From assembly GCA_008973525.1 (NCBI GenBank), contig WACJ01000098.1:1045079-1109078 (forward strand): 64,000 bases of DNA. Direction: 5' to 3'. Shown here one piece after another: positions 45,960-58,199 of this stretch; position 1 is the first letter of the stretch, and every line of letters begins with the position of its first letter. The notes under the pieces were generated by a model. That model saw only the letters and a program-made list of their open reading frames with translations, had not been told where the DNA came from and ran no database searches. The DNA is from Stenopsyche tienmushanensis. Lineage: Eukaryota; Arthropoda; Insecta; Trichoptera; Stenopsychidae. Position numbers and translations under genes: made by a program.

Positions 45960-48650
45960 TGAGGTGCCGCAGAAATCTGGCTTACCCTCCACTTCATACG
46001 GGCCCACCCCTATGTGGGGACGTCAAAGCTTATGACGTGGGGGTGGCTTTTGCGACAAGTCTGTGCTGATGTTGTTCATGGCCAATTATTTATTTAAAAT
46101 CATCCTCCAGCTATACAGAGCGTCTCAAGTGAATTTTTTTTGAGCGAATTTTATAAACGACACAAATTAGTATCATTCTAAATGTAGTTAAAGTGATATA
46201 ATAGCACAAATTTATAAATAAATCATTGATGAAAAAATATCTATTTATGAAAAATTGCAAACCTCAATGTTGCATTAGTATTCCTAGTATTGTATAGATC
46301 TGCGTGATCTCTGTATTTCAGAAAATCAATAAAATTGCAAAGAAATATAAATTGATCAGTTTGTGATTAATAGATGATGTTGATGAGATGTACTCGTCGT
46401 CCCGCGGCCAAGACTACCGGTTGACCCTATCTTCTTCTTCTGTATATATACAACTATTTTGCTCAAAAGCAAAAATATAGTAAGAAGTCAAGACTAAGAT
46501 TTAAAATTCAAATTTAAATATACCTCCCTAGTGTTTGAAAGATCCTTTTCATATCAGCGTTGACACATTTGATCCCATTCATAATGGGCTTTTAAGTCCT
46601 TTATCAGGATGCTATGATTTCTTTCTAAATCTGTTTTTTTTCGATCCTCCTAAGACTTTATATTCATTTTCTTATATTCGCAATCACACTTGAAATGTTC
46701 ATTGTTAAAAGTAAGATTCAACGTATACGTGTTTAAAAAATGCTTTAGTGAGGGGGTAGTTGGAGAGCTTCAGCGTAACAATAGAAGGGTGCTCAACACT
46801 TTTGACAAAAGCTGTATACTAGCAATAAGTATATTTTTAATGGAAGTTGCCTGCATAAAAATCAACACTCATAGATCAATGTTAGGCTCCCCTCTGTGTT
46901 GCTTTGTACTAGTTTAACCACTAGACGCCGCAGAAACAAAAGTCGCGATTTCAATGCGGATGAGTTTGAAAAGGAAAGCTTGTTTGCTCGTATGGAATGA
47001 AATATGAATATTTAAGGGTTGTTTCCGAAGGGCCTCGAGGGCCGCAGCTTCGAACGAGCACACCGACAATTACATAGTTGGGCACAGACGATATCTGTCA
47101 ACACCCGTTTTGTCTCAGCCACCCTTATTCAAATATATACACTCCACGTCCGTAAGTAGACAGTTTTGAGAGGCGCCTTCCGAAGCGGGATAAAATCCTG
47201 AATATGCATTTTGCAAACGTCAATTTAGCAACCCCTCTTCGTCGATGATAATTAAATCCGACTCTGTGCGGCGTAATGAGCTGGAGGAATCCAGGATTGT
47301 GTCAGTTTAAGTTTATTTGTATTGGCTGTACGTGAGGTTCGCAAATTCCTCAGACATACTTACAGGGTATACTTTAGGATTATCCTGGAAAATATTATTT
47401 CTGTCGTCTTAAAAGGCTCTCCTTGGGATTGCACGTTTGTGTCCACGCTTCGAATATAAACTGGCTTTATCCCTATATTTAGCGTACCGCGGCTCGAAAT
47501 ATCTTTTCTATAGCACGAACGATGAATGTAAACATTTATGACATCCTATTTATAATACACTCACTTCTTTCAAAGATTTTTCATGTCGAAAAAAACATTT
47601 TTATATTCCGTGTCAAGGACGGGGAACATCTAAAGGTGTATATATTCCCCATTTCTCGTTGATTTAACCCAAAATAGATTTAAAACAGTTAAATTAATAA
47701 ATCTGCCATTATAACACATTATAATCCGGACACGCATTTTTGCGTGAAAAATACAGCCAAACTTTAATCTCAATAAATTATTACAAATGAGTAAGATTGA
47801 ATTAAAGTTTCATTCACAAAATATAGTATATATATATATCATTGCTATAGTTATTCATAATCATTACAGATACCATTATTTATGCAACAAAAAATGGCAC
47901 ATATTTCACACAAAATTCCAAATATATTAGTTATTGGGTTTGAAAGTAATATCAGTGAATCTAGGAATATGTTATCATGCAAATTTATATGGAAGTCTAA
48001 TGAGTCATATATTTTCAGTCTGCTTGTTAATATGTGGCTAATCATGTATGATTCCAGATATGTAGTTCTTAAGCCTTTCAAAGAACGCTTTGCCGCTTCT
48101 TCCTATTTGATTCTTGACTATCGAGATGTGAAGATCCTGATAAATTACCCATTTGTGAGCGCATCATGATGGGCTTAATATGGTCTTTGACACCTTTGAT
48201 TGGAAATGTTGTAGAATTTATACGTCTGGTTGAGTTTTTGAGTTGAACAGTGGGATTCAATATATTCCAATTAGCTTTCTTCATGGTTAAATAAATTGCA
48301 TTAATGACATTATAATATAATTTAAGCTTTTATTCATATTTTTTGTAGTTAAATCTTTTATGCTTGGACAGTGAGTGTTATTTGGGTTGGATTTTGGTTT
48401 TAAAAAACACAATGATGATGAAAAATGTATTTATGGCTTTGGGACTGAACGAAACGAAAAATGAAACTCCAAGCAACAGTTCATCGAACTGCATCGATAC
48501 TAATTCCAATAATTCCTTTAAAAAAATCGATATTCGTATCACAAACTTTAAACAGCTACGAGGGTGATCTAGAAAGGAAGATTGCATAGGTCCTGAGGCT
48601 GGAGGATTTTTTTTGTTGTTTCAAAATTGGCACACCTGATGATTGGGGGG
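45960..48650. other. non-coding interval
   Basis: At about 46395-46430 a short piece (CGTCGTCCCGCGGCCAAGAC) looks like an eroded GA-rich repeat. At 47715 a terminus CACATTATAATCCGGACACG begins beside ATAA and matches the one at 61186. GC-richer blocks lie at about 45960-46070 and 46920-47300. The reading frames at 47882-48169 and 48364-48567 are not recognised. No exon is supported. Confidence 0.4.
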
Positions 48651-48656
48651 GATTTT

Positions 48657-49310
48657 AAGGGTAAGTTTGTTTGGTCTCGCGTGTTTTTCGGCCATTTTGT
48701 TCGGTCACAGTAAATTCTTCCGATGGAGAGGACCTCCCATCCTTACGGATCGCGCGCTATCCGTTTTTTTTTACATTGCAGAACAATACCACCCCGAATA
48801 TCCATCGAAATCTCGTGTAAGTTTAAGGTAGTAATATGTTGAGTTGACAAACATTTCATGAAGTGGATTAGGTTGTTCAGAGAAGGCCAAAATGTGAGAG
48901 ACCATTAGCGATTTCTGATGAACTCGTGCATAACGTTGAAGAACAAGTGCAAAATGACTACCGTGTGACGCTTGACAACCTTCACGAAGAACGTTCTGAC
49001 ATTTTCGAAGTTTCCTGAAGTGATATTTTATCGAAAAAACTTGGTTATAAGAAATTGTATGCGAGATGGATGCCCAGAATGCTTGTACTGGAGCCCTGTC
49101 AATATCGCTTGACATCTGAAGGGAGAGCTTTTTTGGACTCTATCATAATGGGGGATGAGATATGGGTATGTCACTTCACCCCAGAATCCTAAAGATGATC
49201 CAAAAAGAGCTGGTGGTGGATATCTATGACATTGGCATACAAAAGTTGGTACCCTGACTACAGAAATGTTTCGATCTCGATGACGATTACGTTGAAAAAT
49301 AGTTTAATAT
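48657..49310 (+). mobile_element. mariner deletion derivative 2
   Basis: Conceptual translation, with breaks, gives ERPLAISDELV and VEEQVQNDYRVTLDNLHEE (helix-turn-helix region), LGYKKLYARWMPRML (linker), FLDSIIMGDEIWVCHFTPES (first catalytic block) and then, after a deletion, DIYDIGIQKLVPRLQKC and DDDYVEK followed by a stop. The second and third catalytic blocks are missing. The deletion junction equals that of the copy at 21118-21940. The left edge (GTTTGGTCTCGCGTGTTTTT, then CGGCCATTTTGTTCGG) also matches that copy. The right terminal repeat was not recognised. Confidence 0.85.
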
Positions 49311-49314
49311 TATC

Positions 49315-50590
49315 ATCAAATAATCAAATAGCATTTTTCGATCCTATATAAATATTATAACCTTACATTCTGGATGATGTAACCTTCATCTAGATGTTTA
49401 ATTGTTCAATATTATACGAATAATGGTTCGCTGACTTGACTTTTCTTCGTGTATTAATGTCTAAGATAGATATTAATCAAATATATAATCGATGAATGTC
49501 TCAGATAGATAAAGAGCTTTTGATGTTAAAACATAGCTTTCAAAGTTTGCATTGTACTCGGTTGAACTCCGAGCAATGTCTATTTGCTGCCATCATCGAT
49601 TACAATCGAATTTTAGCATCTATTCACTGCAGTCGGGGTATCATGAAGCTTTGCGATTAATTATGCAAGTTTCGAAATGCATGTTTATTAATTTGAAAGC
49701 TGATCGGATGGTATTCGGCCTCGATCCGGTGGCACGAAAGCTCTTTGGGTTTCATTTCGATACCTTAATTGCGGAATTGTACGATTCGGATTCACAGCAC
49801 GGAAACCGCACCGCTCTATCATGGAAATATTGTAATGCCTGATGAATTTCTGCATGCGATTGCATTGCCGCTGAACTTTCATCATCGGATGAAAAGGAAA
49901 AAGTCAAGCAATCGTTCCACAATCGGAAACGTGCCCGCTTCGATTTGACATTTAACGTTTGTGCAGAAATTACATCCTTTGAAGAATGCTAGAAGATGAT
50001 GTTGCACGTACGATACAATGCCTAAGTACCATAATGGTCGCTTGCGAATGTCTTCCGAGCAGAATGGCATATCAATTTTAGATAATTTACTACAATAAAA
50101 CACATCTTGATAGCCGCAATAGGTTCTTTGTGGAACAAAAGGAAAATATGCATATGAAAGGAAAACACGTACTCAAGGTAATATTAGCAACATTGTCGGT
50201 TCTTAAATGGCATCGGCGATCATTTTTTCCTACAACTTATAAAATGAACATGATCAATCCTAATCAAGCATATTTCCGACTTGTAAAAAGCTAAACATGT
50301 ACAATCTGCATTTTAAAAACGTTTCAAACACTCAGCATGATGATGATTGATTGGTAAATACGACAATGGCTAATAACTCTTATGCGATTGAGGGCAAAAT
50401 TATATCAATAAAATTCAACTTAGCTAATTGCATATAAAGACAACTGGAATACAGATCAGTCCTATATTTAATATATGCGATAAGACACGACAAAATTTTG
50501 CTGTGCAGTGATCTACAGATGTTGTGCTATGCATAGAAAAGACGTTTGTTTGTTATCTTTCTGTTTGATGTTGCTAGCATGCGAATGATA
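49315..50590. other. non-coding interval
   Basis: No exon or bounded element is supported. The frame at 49552-49842 (96 residues, plus) lies in a GC-richer block (49560-49960) but shows no known domain. Confidence 0.4.
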
Positions 50591-50598
50591 TGCATTAA

Positions 50599-50760
50599 CC
50601 CTTTGAGTAGTGAGCTAGTTTAAAATCGTCATAGCTTTAGATGCTATATTTACATATCTACTTATCATCCGTAAAAATACACTTATCTGTCAGGACCGCA
50701 GAGGCACGTATGAAGCTTGTATTTAACACTCTCGTCGCCTAATAAAAATTTAAAGACAAT
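50599..50760 (+). mobile_element. TTAA family A element, partial copy
   Basis: Right of TTAA (50595-50598) the sequence reads CCCTTTGAGTAGTGAGCTAG, then TTTAAAATCG, matching the left end of family A. A later block (GCAGAGGCACGTATGAAGCT) resembles sequence near 63260-63290. The right end was not located; the boundary given is nominal. Confidence 0.5.
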
Positions 50761-51319
50761 ATATTTTTTAAACTGTTTATAAAATTTAAGCAACGCGCCC
50801 AATCAGTCTTTTTCGGACACTTTGTTTTATAATGAGAGCTCGTAATCGCTCTATAGACATGTTCAGGTATGGCGACCAATTGCAAAACGCTCATTCGTCA
50901 TTTCAGCGGTCCGAAAAGTGGACCGGTCAGACACGTAAACTTTCTGATCCTCTTTTAGGACTTTTTGCGACATTTTCTATGATCTGCGCGAACACGGAAG
51001 CCCCCTCAGAGGTTATTTTTTTAAATGTTGGGGAAGAGGGTTGCAAGTTAAATTAGAACACAGTATTCGATAATTTCTTCTAGTAAACATAAACAATATA
51101 ATTGAGATCGATGTATAGAAAAATATATATAAACAAATTTTTAGGTGTAGTTTTGGTTCGAAAAAAACTTTTTTATTGCAAGTTTTGATATTTTAGAACC
51201 GGTCGATAAATTTAAAATTTGATGATATTTTAATTAAATACAACATTGATGTCATCTCTATATAATATTTTTAATAAATACAATTGAGTAAATGTATTTT
51301 TTTGTATATAATGTTGATG

Positions 51320-51359
51320 TGATTAAATGCACGTATCTGTGCGCACGGTATTTATAGTG
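51320..51359 (-). mobile_element. TTAA-type element end, family G
   Basis: Read on the minus strand from TTAA (51360-51363), the sequence is CACTATAAATACCGTGCGCA, then CAGATACGTGCATTTAATCA. It matches 39675-39720 and, more weakly, 4867-4915. The opposite end was not found, so only the terminus is annotated. Confidence 0.5.
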
Positions 51360-51369
51360 TTAATAATCG

Positions 51370-53240
51370 ATTACAATACAATCGTATAATTTTATACAGA
51401 GGAATCATATTTTTACGAGTTTTATACAACAAATTGTATAAAATCATAATTTTTGGAATTAATTAATCATGTATTATATATGAAGGTGATCCATAAAATG
51501 AGAACAATATTGAATACATTCATCTCTTTATGATGTAATACTTTATTTACGGCTTTTAGGGAGGAAAAACAACCTGTTTATCACTATTTTGAGAACGACA
51601 CACGTCGAAAAAAAATACAAAGCTTAGTATTTATGTAATAAAATAGCTTTGATGTAGATTTAACAAGCTGTAAGGAGGCGTTGTGTACATATTTTGAACC
51701 AAATTGTGGGATATAAAAATGTGTAACCAAATACGTTAGTTTGATAATATATTTGTTGTGTATTGTTTTTGTGTGTCTATAAGAAAGGTGATATTCTTTG
51801 TACAAATGGCGTCAAATTTGATTAAAGCTCGGATTTTCCATGTCCATGAACGAACTTCATATGAAATCCACGTGAAATATCATCAACCTTGGAGTATAAT
51901 ACGAAGGAACTAATATTGATATTAAAGCAATATTTATTACAAATATATATATATACAGTCACGAATTTAATATGTGCCACACTTGTGACATATTGCCCTC
52001 GCCTTGAAATGTCAATTATATAGTTCGAAGTAGACAAACGACACATTTTTTTATTTATACGACAGCATACTTCATAAAGACACAAAAAAGGCTCGATTTT
52101 TTTCGAGCTTTCAAGTTTTGTCTCGTGCTTTTTATTTGTCGCGCAGGATTCATTCATTCACACGGGAAATATTTACATCGCCAAATAAGAATTGACAAAA
52201 ACGCCATCGCGCCGACAGGCGAGATTTTGATCTGAAGGAATGGTCCTTCGCAGGATGTGTGTGGGGGATCGTTTTCACCTTATAAGTCAAATTTGTATTT
52301 TGGGCGGGAGGTCACCGGGAAGGGTTGCAATGCCAATTTTGAGGCTTTTAAGCCGCCCACACGTTACCTCCATTACGTTTGTGTCATCACGTAGGTAATA
52401 CGAGCGTGACCCGACCAGCAAACTGCCAATTTATTTACTGTCTTCTCGGCGGCTATGGGCCAGTAAATCCTCTCAACTATATCGGAAAGATCCTGGCGAC
52501 AATTGGACATAAATATTGTAAAGGCAACGTTCAGAAAATAACATTCGCCCCGATAAACGCTTATATTGTGATTTACTCCTTTTCACACTCGATATGCGGC
52601 AACCTGATATCGAGAGATTTCGCCACAGTCGCCACAAAAGCTTTGCGACCGAAGAATATGGGATAAATTATCCGTTCGGCTTGATTTAATCGCGATTTTA
52701 TAAGCCATATGTTTAAGATTAATTTGCATACGTCGTGCGTAATATATTATAGCGTCCACTGAAACGGTACTTGTTGCCAAGGCGAAAAAACTAAAGACAA
52801 ATCACTCAAAACGCTAATGAAAACCTTTTTTGTGTATATCCTTTTAGTTTCTGGCATAAATCAAATTTATCTCTCGAACGTATTGTTAAAAGTACCTTGA
52901 ACAAAATCTGGTTGACCATAATTGGAATTGCTGAAATTATACATTTGTGTCTATTCTAATCGCTCAATACATAACATATTATATAGCAAATTATATTAAG
53001 GGTTATATAAAAGTGGGACTCTATAGAATCTCATATTTTTGAATAAGAATATGTTTCTAATTCGGAAAGCATTCAAAAAGCAAAACAATCACATTTGATC
53101 GAAGGAATACTCTACCTATAAATTTAAAGCAACGAGTGAATTTGAATCCGGGAAGACCTGTTTTGGTCATATTTATGACCTTCAATGCAAATAGAAAATA
53201 TTAAAATTAAAATACCTTGGGACAGATTCCACAGGCTATT
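51370..53240. other. non-coding interval with GC-richer block
   Basis: The block 52150-52760 is GC-richer and free of the listed repeats. The frames it holds (52379-52666 plus, 52583-52780 minus) are not recognised. An AT microsatellite lies at about 51941-51954. No exon is supported. Confidence 0.4.
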
Positions 53241-53244
53241 AATC

Positions 53245-53500
53245 AATAGAAAGAGATCTGGCCGTGGGAAGGACATCCTCCCTCAGTCAAGGCTATTCCA
53301 CGATTCTTCACAACTCTCGCTTCCTTCGCGTCATCAACGAACGAACGATATCTGTCGTTATTGCAGACGCAATGTGTGTGCAGCGCTATAGTAGACGGCG
53401 CTGTAAAATTGACACATTGCGCCTAAAGAGAGACGGAAGATATCGCTATTAATCTGGCAAATTATACTTTTACAGACTAACAGTCTTTGCCTCTTTGATA
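53245..53500 (+). repeat. GA-rich dispersed repeat, copy 7
   Basis: It starts at about AAGAGATCTGGCCGTGGGAAG, keeps CCTCAGTCAAGGCTATTCCA, CGCAATGTGTGTGCAGCGC, GACGGCGCTGTAAAATTGAC and GACGGAAGATATCGCTATTA, and ends in the CAGACTAACAG block. The ACGCGCA block is lost. Repeat R begins about 25 bases further right. Confidence 0.75.
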
Positions 53501-53524
53501 ACATTTTTCAAATAATTAACTGTA

Positions 53525-54120
53525 TGAGAATTCACCGGGTGGATGTTAAACTCCACGATGCTCACCCAGAAAACTCCAGAGATGGGGAGCTAACTCTACA
53601 CATCGTCATCAAGCGCTGCTGGAATAGCCCAGCTAACATGAGTTGGATGCGCAAATCACTCTGTGTTGCGTACCCGTAAAGGAGTATATGGAACTCCTGA
53701 TTATAGAAGTTGGTGGAGTCTGTGTCAAAGGTATCACCACCATCATCAACAGCCTAGTGTACAAAGGGAAGAACGATTTTAGACTGCTCGAACGGTGATT
53801 CATCTCCGTGGCTAGATACTACAGATGACCGAACTGATACGAAGTACCATGGGGAAATGGTAGCCTCTGCAGTCCATCGTCTGCTGCAAATTTAGAACAA
53901 CCTCTGTCCTTCCTCCTCCAACGCATCTTCGGGTGTACGTTGTCTGAAGCTGGTCTTCCTATGGAAACCTCGACTTCTCTGGAGGGGGAGCAAATGGAGC
54001 GGGCACTTGGATGCTCTGCGCATAGCGTTTCCCGTGGGGTTAAAAAGGGTTAAAGATCAGTGGATCAGTGTGTAGCTAGTCCAGGGTAACCCGGAATGGA
54101 CCATGCAGTAGCGCCGGCAA
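53525..54120 (+). repeat. GC-rich dispersed repeat R, copy 3
   Basis: The inverted counterpart of 5495-6355. It begins CACCGGGTGGATGTTAAACT with CCACGATGCTCACCCA, keeps TAGCCCAGCTAACATGAGTT and GTACCCGTAAAGGAG, and ends with AGCTAGTCCAGGGTAACCCG. It includes about 150 bases (53880-54040) absent from the left copies. Conceptual translation gives only short broken frames, so the element type is unresolved. Confidence 0.7.
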
Positions 54121-54129
54121 TAAGTTCGT

Positions 54130-56862
54130 TATTACAGACCCTCCAAGCCAAGAATACATCTACTTTGCTCACGCTTCGATATATCTTCTACTTCCCATCT
54201 AGATCAGTATCTGACACCAGTGTAACGTGTAGGAAATGGCGATAAATAATACATTTACCCGTGGTCAAGATTATGCGTCAACTGAAAATGTCACTGGTAA
54301 TCTGCAGTACATAAACAGTCGCTTTGCGTTTGCATCTGTTCTTCTATTCTATTTTCTTTGCTGTTTTCAACGTTAAACTTTTTTGTATACCATCCGACAA
54401 CACGATGGCCATTAATATCTATTTATAAGCTCGAGATTTTTTTTATTAAGGTATAAATACGGAAGTAATGAACTTGACTAAGATACTTCATTGTTTATTT
54501 TGTATGTATAATGGACTTAAAATATTCATGATAATAAGTACTTTGAACGACCGTGGGCAGATTACGTGGGAATACGAATGGATGAAAGATTATAAAAGCA
54601 TATGAAATTAGAAAAATGAGTGGGATACAATATTTCTATGAATAGTTATAAAATATCAATATAGTATTTTATAAATAATATAATATTAAAGTTGAATGAA
54701 TGAGCGTTTGATGCTTTTGGATTTTAAGCGCTCAAATATTAATGCTTCTCAAGCGAAAATGATTATTAAGCTTAATTATGATCAGGATCTTGAGTCGTTT
54801 AATAAGTGCTAAACAATTTTATGATTTAAGCATTCTGCAAGGATGAGTTCGTAAATAATTATGTAAGACGTCCCTGCAACAATTTCGGGATTAAAAGAGA
54901 AATGCTTAAGATCGTAATTAAGGGAGGACGTCTGTAATTTCGCCTCCGTTTATGTATTCATTGATCTCTGAAATGGGAAGGAAAAACCTCAGCAAGACAA
55001 ACTCGAATTTGTCTCGCTGGCTATTATTTCGAGCAAATATTCCCTTTGATAGACATTTATTTAAATAGGCATCTAAATTTCTAACCGGAAGAGACTTTAA
55101 AGAGCGTCCCTGCTCACAAATATATGAAACCGGGGGATGGCTTTAAGAGATTTTCAAATTTCCTCATCCGTCAGAAAATCTTTCTTTGGCATCCGTCACT
55201 GAGTTCGTTTGCAAGAGATGAAAGCTGTGCGAAATGAGATTGGTGTGTTTTTTAAACGCAACTTATCTTTATGGCCGCCGCAGATTCAAAAGCTCCCCAG
55301 ACGTAATTATCAAAAAGGAAGATGAGAGAAAATTTAATACGAAGGATTTATCTGAATGAAATCTTATACCCGGGAGAGCCTTAATTATATTTATTTATTT
55401 GTATCATTTCGCAACGGCTCTAATTTTTTTCCAGCTTTCTAAAACAATGATGGAAATAATTTGAGTGGCCTTGTTCGGAAGTTTTTCGACATGAGTAGTA
55501 GTATCCTTTTCCTCAGGCGAAGGTTGCAAATAAATGTGATTTCGATGTAATTTGTAGTTTTGCATACTGAATGGCGCATTTCAAGTCATCGGCGCGAATA
55601 CCTTAAAGGTTACACCGTTTCATTAGCATATATTAAGCCAATGGACCGTAATTAAAATATGAATCAACGGATATAATCGGCGAATAATTGAGCAAAATTT
55701 TAGACTTTACTATGGAAAGGCGAGTACTTTTGGATAAATACTACCATTCGATTGCGTAAATCGTGGCTATTGAATTGCGTTATTTAAGCGTATAAATCTT
55801 GCTATTTTGATTACGTAAATATGCATGTCGGACCTTAAAGCTAAAAATCCTAACGTCCTAACCTAATCCTATCTTCCATAATATTGAATTAATACAGTCT
55901 TTTTAATTATTTATGTTTTAGATTAATATGAAATTGATATATATACACACATTCAATTTTTTAAAATAAGTCCACAACCATTGAATGATCGATGCCTGTC
56001 AAAACACACAGCGTTTCATCGGCTATTTAAATTCATGTATTCAATCAATCTCACTTTTCCATTAAGGCATATTGAATTTTTTTAGAACAAATCAATTTAA
56101 AATAACTTTGCCAGGCTTTCGTTTTTAATATGTATAAGTCTACGAGTGTAAATTTGTTTAAAAATAAAGAAAAACTTCCAATGGGAATAAATGAACATAT
56201 GGAAAAATATGTAGCAAAAACTGTTTTTTGATATGCTTATGTGTTTTTAATCAGATTTTGCACTTTAGTATAATGAGAAGATATTATTTTTTCTTCCCAC
56301 TCTCTTATATTCATAATTTTAGAACTTTACAAAAATAATTAAATGCTGTTTTTAATAGAAATCAGATAAAGTACACCTAATAATACAATATCAATTTCCT
56401 TTCTAACTACACTAATATTAATTATTGTCTAAATGCTTTCATCATATATGGTGAAATCTGCTTAATTATGGAACAGTTTAATTGGGGCATCGTTTATTTG
56501 GGTTAATTTGTAGTAGAGGAACAAAACTAGTATTTAGCCTGAATTTGTTGAAAGTGCCATGGAATTCCCTTAATGGCCTCCTTAATGATAAGTCTTTAGT
56601 GGAAGTCTACTGTATTTATTAAATACAAGATACCATTATTTTTTATAGCGTTTTATAGTAAGTTCACAGAGCACAATGATGATCTTAAACTCCCTACAAA
56701 ATATATCAATGTATAGCTTAATGGATGATATTTTGAAATAAATAGAAGTTTTGACTATTATAATATAATTTAAAAATTGCGTTGAATTAAATATATAAAA
56801 TAGAACTAAATTTGTATGATGGCCTGGTGGGTCATTTTTGAAAAATGTCCTTGGCACGATAC
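54130..56862. other. non-coding interval
   Basis: GC-richer segments at about 54850-55020 and 55080-55330 have no listed repeat and could be regulatory. At about 56455-56620 the ends look weakly like a CAGTRGA-type MITE, too diverged to call. At 56865 a family F terminus abuts TTAA (56866-56869). No exon is supported. Confidence 0.4.
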
Positions 56863-56867
56863 GTGTT

Positions 56868-57225
56868 AAAGGGGTATTCTAGTATAGAATTTAAAAAAAA
56901 GGAATTTGGTTTTCGCATATTTTCATATACCTTTAAAAAAATTTTTTCTTGAAACTATTTTTTTCAACACAGTTGACATGATATCTCAAGTTCTAATTGA
57001 TAGATTTACTACAAATTTAATAAAAACTTTTTTTTATATAACGTTCTATCGCTCCTACCAAATTTATGTCATATATTATTTTAAAACTATTTTTTTAAAA
57101 TTAAAATTGAAAAAATGTCTTTTTAAAAAAAACAGTCTCCATTTTTCGGATTTTTTTCCCTCTGAATTTATTGTGATATCCCTACTAATTAAGATTTTTT
57201 TGTTTCAAATGACTAAAAAGATTGA
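56868..57225 (+). repeat. AT-rich dispersed repeat K, copy 2
   Basis: It begins AAGGGGTATTCTAGTATAG directly at the TTAA that bounds the family F terminus, then carries GAAACTATTTTTTTCAACAC, GTTGACATGATATCTCAAGT, TCCTACCAAATTTATGTCAT and ATATCCCTACTAATTAAGAT. The 135-residue frame at 56906-57313, the longest in the window, is Phe/Ile/Leu-rich repeat translation, not a protein gene. Confidence 0.65.
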
Positions 57226-57649
57226 GATCATGTCAACCAGGACATGCCCTCTTTATGCCAGTCTATACATTTTTTTTAATATGCTGAAAATGTCAATGAA
57301 CTTAAGCCCCTAACTACAATATAATAAATACACCTTATTTTAAATTCTCAATTAAATCATACATTACTTTGTTATATACCTAAATATTAATATCAACGAT
57401 CTACCAAAATCGTTGATACTTTGAATAATTTTAACCCGAACCTTAATAGTAACAATCCTACAACAGTTCTAACCACTTTAATAAAAATTAATTAAAAATA
57501 ATATGTTCTTAAGATTAAAACTAATGAATTTTTTACTAAATTAATTTTGAAGACGTCGGTGCAAAAAATCTGAAATTTTAAGCTTCAAATTAAATTATCA
57601 AAAAGAGGATTATTTTCGTCTTTTCAAAATTTCTAAATATCACTTATTT

Positions 57650-57925
57650 AGAAATTTTTTTTTAAACAATACATTTCGGTTGACATAATATCTCAAATTC
57701 TAATTGACCAATTTATGTTGAATTTGGTACAAATCTTCTATATATAATTTGCTATCGTTACTACCAGATTCAAATCAAAATTTTACTTTTAACTATTTAT
57801 AAAAAAAATTAAACTAAAAAAATAAGACCAAAAATTGACTTTTTAAAAAGCGAAAAAAATATTTTCTTAAAGTTAAGGGTTATAAAGACATCTTTGCTAA
57901 TTAAAAATATTTTTTTATAAAGTCT
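57650..57925 (+). repeat. AT-rich dispersed repeat K, copy 3
   Basis: This has GTTGACATAATATCTCAAAT, TTCTATATATAATTTGCTAT, ACTACCAGATTCAAATCAAA, AATAAGACCAAAAATTGAC and GGTTATAAAGACATC, then TTGCTAATTAAAAAT, in the same order and orientation as copy 2. Confidence 0.65.
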
Positions 57926-58091
57926 TTTGAATTCGTCATCTATTCTGTTTCCAATTCAGAGCTTCGAACCTTTGTTTTAATTTCGGGTTTGAATGTCTTT
58001 GTAGGCATTAAAAACATATTTCTTCTAGAAAATGTCTAGAATTTCAGATTTATCACGCAGACATTTATTACAGCAGAAATAATTATTTATT

Positions 58092-58197
58092 TAACCGGTA
58101 AAACCGATATTTTCGATTCGGTTCGGTTTTGATATTCCAGCAAAAATAATGGTTTTACTGGTTATCGGTTTTTGGTTCAGTTCCGATCGAAGCATTG
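58092..58197 (-). mobile_element. hAT-type element end
   Basis: The right end, reverse-complemented, reads CAATGCTTCGATCGGAACTG, then GAACCAAAAACCGATAACCAG, matching 26041-26491 and 12340-12447. Paired AAAACCG/CGGTTTT motifs are present. The outer left end is missing. Confidence 0.55.
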
Positions 58198-58199
58198 AT

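Noticed and set aside
47340..47375. Good minus-strand donor (CCT|GTAAGTATG)
   Set aside because: No convincing acceptor was found upstream at exon distance; a lone donor 8-mer is expected by chance.
56455..56620. Possible CAGTRGA-type MITE
   Set aside because: The right end (reverse complement CAGTAGACTTCCACTAA) looks right, but the left end matches it too weakly to define an inverted repeat.
56906..57313. 135-residue open frame, the longest in the window
   Set aside because: It lies over AT-rich repeat K and is a Phe/Ile/Leu/Lys-rich translation of T-rich sequence. The other copies of the repeat do not keep the frame.
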